Positions 7,001-10,203 of a DNA stretch of 10,203 nt are shown one piece after another. This DNA comes from Thermoprotei archaeon (GTDB taxonomy: Archaea; Thermoproteota; Thermoprotei; Thermofilales; Thermofilaceae): the NCBI GenBank assembly GCA_003649495.1, contig QMRZ01000045.1:1-10203 (forward strand). The letters run 5' to 3'. A program made the position numbers and the translations under genes. The notes under the pieces were generated by a model. It ran no database searches, was not told the origin of the DNA, and saw nothing but the letters and a program-made list of their open reading frames with translations. Every line of letters begins with the position of its first letter. Within the stretch, counting starts at the first letter, position 1.

Positions 7001-7416
7001 GAATCTATGTCGTCAACGACGTGGAAGTCTATGTACGTGCCCTTCAAGCAGCCTCCCACGTCCCCGGAGGCGTGCACGTACTTGTGGAGCACAAGATTGT
7101 GCCTGCGGAATAGCTGAATCATCTCATCATACTCCTGGCAGCGAGGATAGCCTTCCTGGACGCACTGCTGCTTCAAGCCCTCGAGGGTCGGCGCATCCAT
7201 GGTCATGTAGTGCTTGAAGGACACCCCGATCTCCTGGGTGCTCGGGATTAATGCCCTCAGCCTCTCCCTGGCAGGCCTGGCGCCCAGCTGTGGCGCGGCC
7301 ACGGATGCGAGGACTAGGAGTGCTAAGATGGCTGCTCCCAAACTCCTCGGGCTTGAAGTGCGGGACCGCGAGAGAACGCGGCGGGCACCTCCAGCCTCCC
7401 ATAGACTCGTACGCAT
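4063..7416 (-). CDS. Large secreted, membrane-anchored zinc metalloprotease with PKD and FecR-like domains
   Basis: The 1117-residue product starts at ATG 7416, the only start that retains the basic N-region of its signal peptide. Domains in order: signal peptide (hydrophobic core about 26-41, cleavage near 46); an unfamiliar N-terminal domain (about 50-240); a PKD-type domain (about 250-328, YRWYLDG and HTVKLVVEDGEGN); a beta-rich segment (about 335-465); then a zincin domain with LIHEFGH (His568, Glu569, His572) and DEGFANFF, where Glu606 is the likely third ligand, a gluzincin-like layout. A CGMCGSEPC cluster (525-533) precedes it and suggests disulfides. Residues about 837-922 (KVRTDSAEITGMNSEFVLEV, then VLQGEVVVAA) resemble a FecR domain. 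Four hydrophobic helices follow (about 983-1000, 1012-1039, 1053-1070, 1080-1102). It probably digests peptides outside the cell while anchored in the membrane. Its 3' end overlaps the mannosidase gene by 23 bases, convergently. The M-family assignment is unsure. Confidence 0.75.
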   Translation of the reverse strand: MRTSLWEAGGARRVLSRSRTSSPRSLGAAILALLVLASVAAPQLGARPARERLRALIPSTQEIGVSFKHYMTMDAPTLEGLKQQCVQEGYPRCQEYDEMIQLFRRHNLVLHKYVHASGDVGGCLKGTYIDFHVVDDIDSYVLDLRDVLRLLIPGDAGLEEVRVVEVGGRKFLEVHTPPHPVEDGQSYREELALVFAANELLVSVSQSATDCGVDADFLRRLATLMWDNVNRSFGVVEIRPPAQGGLDAYFTMWPESPTDADEVTFTATELGASVEYRWYLDGRYLSSVGSARTWKCPKLEAGTHTVKLVVEDGEGNRGEYERTFEVVEAPNWPCLFIYEQVLEGGRLTLRPLKVSFTVRQPGGRELAGITDEKGNTSMVSFLTDSCGRLVLGGYRIELDSLPTEGDEWRDRWGTYKRYPSRSRRGPIVVLDVQKGSGGLKCKIRVTRTYSVWVADERGRLVAVYPRLGPEGLEVGRDLVLVVRSLNTWEALLRAEIEGLLKAAGVSPARARGIVEKLAIRYGVDCGMCGSEPCPGEFKPPNIINIRLAADEFYSFGGITGNSLSDLIHEFGHRVKEELLHDPGARLGGSHVSEWDPSENRDTAYDEGFANFFPILVMSYSRLLPSYVGEHYDTGKYLGRHPGGARGDWIEGRITGFWTALYGLSYSGKSAKPAAVLRDFLRTCAAFRRVYGRYPRTMSEWIMAKAFLDPASIPRIEELAKPAAYDMPVLVTPDMREPAGVLRSSGAGSLAALVLHDNLEINLTPPSRLSASHHAVAPLRRGGLSVLVLEPGDCFRAGGMGFDGTLFLRDATSPWGDMLRVDLYGLSLLSWDRGLVKLLPGRVLYVARDSRVHIEKLGEGVKGLKVRTDSAEITGMNSEFVLEVDSSGVTCLTVLQGEVVVAAASEEVVVEGGQMTRVEPGQPPHAPLEAGAVEAWWIRPAEQAASSGAFAEFREVVLEQSFAGKCLERGFEALVPSGVFEGPKVLLYLASLALKLAMALYGRVPDYDPELRAVLAISVASVVIGAAYLLAPTVLILALARRFGRRGGSTLSKGVLALCITSIAMLVAGEYLASPSLTTPSILLFATATALAAGLLPAVWLAGCGRPREAVATAQPPS
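4127..4150. repeat. Perfect 24-base palindrome just past the mannosidase stop
   Basis: GCTGGCAGCAGG is followed immediately by its exact reverse complement. Flanking GACT (4123-4126) and AGTC (4153-4156) extend the pairing after a two-base bulge. In RNA it would form a long GC-rich hairpin with a minimal loop. It begins about 40 bases after the mannosidase stop and lies inside the minus-strand protease gene, coding for part of its last membrane helix (ALAAGLLPA). It is not followed by a T-run, so it is not a standard terminator. It may still stop or stabilise the converging transcripts. Confidence 0.7.
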
Positions 7417-7452
7417 GTGCTAAGACCTGGGGACATGGCCCCTGCCACTACC

Positions 7453-7470
7453 CTTATAAATATGTTTCCA
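7453..7470. promoter_or_regulatory. Divergent promoter between the protease and MFS transporter genes
   Basis: CTTATAAATATG with flanking bases is the only AT-rich block in the gap. Read on the minus strand it gives GGAAAC (a good BRE-like element) followed by ATATTTATAAG, placing the protease transcript start near 7429 with a leader of about 13 bases. Read on the plus strand, TTATAAAT at 7454-7461 predicts a start near 7485 and a leader of about 32 bases before the ATG at 7517. The BRE-like purines exist only on the minus side, so that promoter looks stronger. The two promoters share the same bases and could compete for TBP binding. Confidence 0.6.
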
Positions 7471-7503
7471 TGCGGGCGTGCGGCATCGATATGTGCTGGC
7501 CGT

Positions 7504-7510
7504 GGTGGGA
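7504..7510 (+). promoter_or_regulatory. Ribosome binding site supporting the ATG at 7517 of the MFS gene
   Basis: GGTGGGA lies six bases before the ATG at 7517 and is close to the archaeal GGTGA consensus. The alternative in-frame GTG at 7478 would fall upstream of the predicted transcript start near 7485, so 7517 is preferred. Confidence 0.45.
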
Positions 7511-7516
7511 TTACCT

Positions 7517-8722
7517 ATGGCTGGGGCGTTGAAGCGCTACGTGGAGGCGTACCGGGCGTGGGGGAGGAACGCCAGAGTGCTAGTAATCACAGAGCCCCTC
7601 TGGAGCGTACCGATGTCCTGGATATTCTTCTATAGGCCGATCTACCTGAGGGAGCTGGCCTTCAGCGAGGCGGAGATAGGGCTCCTCTACTCGATACCAC
7701 TGGTCCTCCAGCTGTTCATGCCCCTCCTCGGAGGCTACCTGGCGGATAGGTTCGGGAGGAAGAGGACCTTCATGCTCTTCGACGCGGTTGGGTGGCTCGG
7801 GGCGGTGCTCATATGGGCGTCCACCAGCGATAGGCTGCTGATAGCCCTGGCCTTCGTATTCGAGGGCCTGGTCTCCACAACTTACGCGGTGTGGGAGTGC
7901 CTCCTAGTGGAGGACACGGGCCTGGAGTACAGGGCCAGCATCTACGGGGCCGTCCAGGTGATATTCCTGGTGGGCAGCCTGCTGACCCCCCTGGCCGGCG
8001 CGGTGGTCGACGCGTTTGGCGTAGCCCCGGGCTTCCGCCTGATATCCTGGCTGGCGCTGGCCTCGCTCGTGGCCATGTACGCGATTAGGCAGGCTCTCCT
8101 AGTGGAGCCGCCGGCGACCCGCCTGATCGAGGAGAGGGGGGCCTCCAGCTACCGCGAGGTGCTGGGGGCGCTAGCCTCGGACCGCAGGATGCTGTCGATA
8201 GTGGTGGTGAACACCCTGGCGGGCTTCATGTACCCCATGGCGTGGGCGATACCCCTCTACCTCACTGATGAGCGGGCGCTGGGCCTGGACCCCGGCCTGG
8301 CTTCCACGTTCCAGACGGCGTCTGCGATCCCCAGCATAGCCCTGCTCCTCACCCTGACCCCCAGGCTCGCGGGCAGGGCCCTCGCTACTGCGATAAGGGC
8401 GAGCTACCTGGCGGGCGCTGCTGGCATGGCGCTGCTGGCGGCCGCGCCCCACGGCGCCTACTGCGCAGCCCTAGCGGCTTCAGCTCTCGACTCCTTCAGG
8501 TACGTCGCCTCATTCGCCCTTGTGAGGACCTACCTGAACAACTCGATAGACTCTGTGGACCCGAAGCTCAGGGCTAAGCTGCTCTCCCTGGCGACTACGC
8601 TCTCAGCCGTGGCGTCGCTGCCGGCTCCAGCCGCCTCTGGCCTGGCCTACGCGGCCGGGCCCAGGCTCGTGCCCCTCCTCCTCGCCCTGCTCTCCCTGGC
8701 GTGCTCCCTCCTAACCCGCTGA
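7517..8722 (+). CDS. Major facilitator superfamily (MFS) transporter
   Basis: The 401-residue integral membrane protein (414 if the GTG at 7478 is used) has about 10-12 hydrophobic segments. They include IGLLYSIPLVLQLFMPLLGG (from residue 54), LLIALAFVFEGLVSTTYAVW, a VIFLVGSLLTPLAGAVV helix, ISWLALASLVAMYAI, and a C-terminal set ending LVPLLLALLSLACSLL. GGYLADRFGRKRT at residues 72-84 is MFS motif A in the loop between helices 2 and 3 (Asp77, Arg78, Gly80, Arg81). The middle loop (VEPPATRLIEERGASSYREV) separates the two six-helix halves, as usual. MFS members are secondary transporters in the cytoplasmic membrane, but nothing here identifies the substrate. It is divergent from the surface protease and 51 bases upstream of acetate kinase in the same direction. 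Uptake of breakdown products or export of acids are possible roles by context only. Confidence 0.8.
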   Translation: MAGALKRYVEAYRAWGRNARVLVITEPLWSVPMSWIFFYRPIYLRELAFSEAEIGLLYSIPLVLQLFMPLLGGYLADRFGRKRTFMLFDAVGWLGAVLIWASTSDRLLIALAFVFEGLVSTTYAVWECLLVEDTGLEYRASIYGAVQVIFLVGSLLTPLAGAVVDAFGVAPGFRLISWLALASLVAMYAIRQALLVEPPATRLIEERGASSYREVLGALASDRRMLSIVVVNTLAGFMYPMAWAIPLYLTDERALGLDPGLASTFQTASAIPSIALLLTLTPRLAGRALATAIRASYLAGAAGMALLAAAPHGAYCAALAASALDSFRYVASFALVRTYLNNSIDSVDPKLRAKLLSLATTLSAVASLPAPAASGLAYAAGPRLVPLLLALLSLACSLLTR

Positions 8723-8773
8723 GCTAGCGGTAGGTAGATAAGCGTGGGACCGTAGGTTGATGGGCGTCGCGCT

Positions 8774-9991
8774 ATGAAGATCCTGTGCGTGAATAGTGGG
8801 TCCTCAACAATCAAGTACAAGCTCTTCGAGATGCCCAGCGAGGAGCTGCTCGCCTCCGGGATTGTCGAGAGGATAGGGGAGGAGGTCTCCTACATCAGGT
8901 ACAGGTCAGCTAGGGGGGAGATAAGGAGGACTGGGAGGGTCAGGGATCACGAGGAGGCCTTCAGGGAGGCGCTGCGGTGCCTGATGGACCCCGAGAAGGG
9001 CGTGATAAAGGACCCCTCTGAGGTGAGGGGCGTCGGCCACAGGGTGGTGCATGGCGGCGAGAAGTACGCGAAGCCCGTCGTGATAGACGAGGACGTGATG
9101 AGGACTATCGAGGAGCTGTCGATACTGGCCCCCCTCCACAACCCGGCCAACCTGGCTGGGATAAGAGGGGCGATGAAGGCGTTTAAGGACGCGGTCCACG
9201 TCGCCGTCTTCGACACCGCGTTCCACGCCACCCTGCCGGAGGAGGCCTACCTATACGCGATACCGTACGAGCTCTACGAGAAGTACAGGATAAGGAGGTA
9301 CGGGTTCCACGGCATATCCCACGAGTACGTGGCTAGGAGGGCGGCTGAGATACTGGGGCGGCCGCTCGAGGAGCTGAGGATAATAACGCTGCACCTGGGC
9401 AACGGCGCCAGCGCCGCCGCCGTCAAGTATGGGAAGTCTGTGGACACGAGCATGGGCCTCACCCCCCTCGAGGGTCTGGTGATGGGGACTAGGAGCGGCG
9501 ACATAGACCCCGCGATATTCTACTTCCTGATGAAGCAGGAGGGGATGAGCGCCGACGAGGTCTACGAGCTCCTCAACAAGAGGAGCGGGCTGCTCGGCCT
9601 CTCCGGCGTCAGCAACGATGTCAGGCTGATCTGGGAGGAGTTCAAGAAGGGGAACAGGAGGGCTGAGCTGGCCTTCAGGGTCTTCGCCTACAGGATAAAG
9701 AAGTACATAGGCGCCTACGCCGCCGCGATGGGCGGGGTCGACGCCATAGTCTTCACCGCCGGGATAGGGGAGAAGAGCAGTGAGGTAAGCAGCTACATTA
9801 GGAGGCTGGTCTGCGAGGGCCTCGAGTTCCTCGGCGTTAAGCTGGATGAGGAGAGGAACAGGGACCCAGAGAAGTACGGGTACGTGATAAGCAGCGATGA
9901 CTCGAGAGTCAAGGTGCTGGCGATACCGACTAACGAGGAGTTGATGATGGCCAGGGAGGTCTACAGGATACTCCAGCGGGGCAGCTGCTAG
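8774..9991 (+). CDS. ackA: Acetate kinase
   Basis: It catalyses acetate + ATP to acetyl phosphate + ADP, reversibly, in the cytoplasm. The 405-residue length and the start MKILCVNSGSSTIKYKLF fit the family exactly, which fixes ATG 8774 although only a poor AGGTTGAT-like site (8754-8761) precedes it. Expected active-site positions are all present: Asn7 and Ser10-Ser11 in the phosphate loop, Arg90 in VGHRVVHGGEKY, Asp147 in DTAFHATLP, His179 in YGFHGISHEY, His207 in HLGNGAS, Arg240 in MGTRSGDIDP, and Glu388 in PTNEEL. These correspond to Arg91, Asp148, His180, His208, Arg241 and Glu384 of the Methanosarcina enzyme. AGIGEKS is the adenosine-binding segment. It should be active. No phosphotransacetylase gene is in the window. 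It may share a transcript with the MFS gene 51 bases upstream, or start from a weak TAGATAAG patch near 8735. Its stop overlaps that of the convergent nuclease gene. Confidence 0.96.
   Translation: MKILCVNSGSSTIKYKLFEMPSEELLASGIVERIGEEVSYIRYRSARGEIRRTGRVRDHEEAFREALRCLMDPEKGVIKDPSEVRGVGHRVVHGGEKYAKPVVIDEDVMRTIEELSILAPLHNPANLAGIRGAMKAFKDAVHVAVFDTAFHATLPEEAYLYAIPYELYEKYRIRRYGFHGISHEYVARRAAEILGRPLEELRIITLHLGNGASAAAVKYGKSVDTSMGLTPLEGLVMGTRSGDIDPAIFYFLMKQEGMSADEVYELLNKRSGLLGLSGVSNDVRLIWEEFKKGNRRAELAFRVFAYRIKKYIGAYAAAMGGVDAIVFTAGIGEKSSEVSSYIRRLVCEGLEFLGVKLDEERNRDPEKYGYVISSDDSRVKVLAIPTNEELMMAREVYRILQRGSC
9988..9991. other. Interlocked stop codons of two convergent genes (CTAG)
   Basis: The four bases CTAG hold the TAG of acetate kinase (9989-9991) on the plus strand and the TAG of the nuclease-like gene (9988-9990) on the minus strand. 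There is no space for separate terminators, so each transcript must run into the other gene. Confidence 0.8.
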
Positions 9992-10203
9992 GCCTTGCTG
10001 AGGCCCTCCAGCCTCCTCAACACGCTTTTTACCTCCTCCTCCACCTCCTCAGGCGTGTACTCCACCTCCAACCTGTGCCCATACCTCCTCCCATCCCACC
10101 CCAGCACTAGGTAGGCCCTGGGCCTGCAGGCGAAGCACCTGGCTGTTAGCCAGGCGTATATCCTCACCTGGGCTATGGAGTACCTGTCGGGGCTCTCGTA
10201 GTA
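9988..10203 (-). CDS. C-terminal part of a PD-(D/E)XK nuclease of the RecB/Cas4-like type, truncated by the window edge
   Basis: On the minus strand a frame is open from the right edge to a TAG at 9988-9990, giving 71 residues that begin YYESPDRYSIAQVRIYAWLT. AQVRIYAW contains a Q-x-x-x-Y motif (Gln12, Tyr16 of the fragment), the hallmark that follows the catalytic core in RecB- and Cas4-like nucleases. After it come a CFAC pair, a strand (AYLVLGWDG, then HRLEVEYT) and a terminal charged helix (PEEVEEEVKSVLRRLEGL), the usual end of such domains. The catalytic Asp, Glu and Lys would lie upstream, outside the window. Cas4 normally ends with further cysteines of an iron-sulfur cluster, which are absent here, so a Cas4 name is not justified. 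The call rests on one motif and overall pattern. Confidence 0.5.
   Translation of the reverse strand, partial: YYESPDRYSIAQVRIYAWLTARCFACRPRAYLVLGWDGRRYGHRLEVEYTPEEVEEEVKSVLRRLEGLSKA

Noticed and set aside
7478..7516. GTG at 7478 as the start of the MFS transporter
   Set aside because: It would precede the transcript start predicted from the TATA element and lacks a ribosome binding site, whereas ATG 7517 has GGTGGGA six bases upstream.
9988..10203. Naming the right-edge gene cas4
   Set aside because: Only QxxxY is visible; the C-terminal cysteine cluster of Cas4 is missing and there is no CRISPR array or other cas gene in the window.

Overview
The window looks like a chromosomal segment of a GC-rich, probably hyperthermophilic archaeon of the Thermoproteota type. 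The signs are heavy AGG/AGA arginine usage, GTG and TTG starts next to ATG, short AT-rich TATA-like elements about 25-35 bases before predicted transcript starts, GGTGA/GGAGG-type ribosome binding sites, and very tight packing with overlapping convergent genes. I cannot name a genus from sequence alone.

Layout. Bases 2-217 hold the C-terminal end of a small zinc metallopeptidase (HExxH). Bases 260-745 are a decayed gene for a helical, TPR- or HEPN-like protein, readable only by changing frame about six times. It is followed at 751-969 by a 72-residue helical ORF, either a small coupled gene or the tail of the same wreck. On the minus strand, 995-1408 encodes a retropepsin-fold protein whose catalytic DTG/DSG motif reads NSG. 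A doubtful acidic small ORF (1338-1493) with a 39-base internal duplication overlaps its start.

Bases 1586-4085 on the plus strand encode a GH2 beta-mannosidase of about 832 residues with both catalytic glutamates. It is interrupted by a single one-base frameshift between about 3190 and 3203. Its 3' end overlaps, tail to tail, a very large minus-strand gene (4063-7416, 1117 residues). That gene encodes a secreted, membrane-anchored multidomain metalloprotease: signal peptide, N-terminal domain, PKD domain, beta-rich region, HEFGH zincin domain, FecR-like domain and four C-terminal membrane helices. A perfect 24-base palindrome lies just past the mannosidase stop, inside the protease gene.

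A compact divergent promoter (about 7453-7470) separates the protease from a plus-strand MFS transporter (7517-8722). This is followed 51 bases later by a full-length acetate kinase (8774-9991), an enzyme uncommon in archaea. The acetate kinase stop codon interlocks, in a shared CTAG, with the stop of a minus-strand gene that runs off the window (9988-10203). That gene carries the QxxxY motif of RecB/Cas4-like PD-(D/E)XK nucleases.

Functional picture. The mannosidase and the surface protease suit an organotrophic peptide- and polysaccharide-using lifestyle, and acetate kinase suits acetate overflow or acetate activation. These links are inference. I see no CRISPR array, tRNA, rRNA or insertion sequence. 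The most unusual items are the domain architecture of the surface protease, the frameshifted mannosidase, the NSG retropepsin-like protein and the archaeal acetate kinase.
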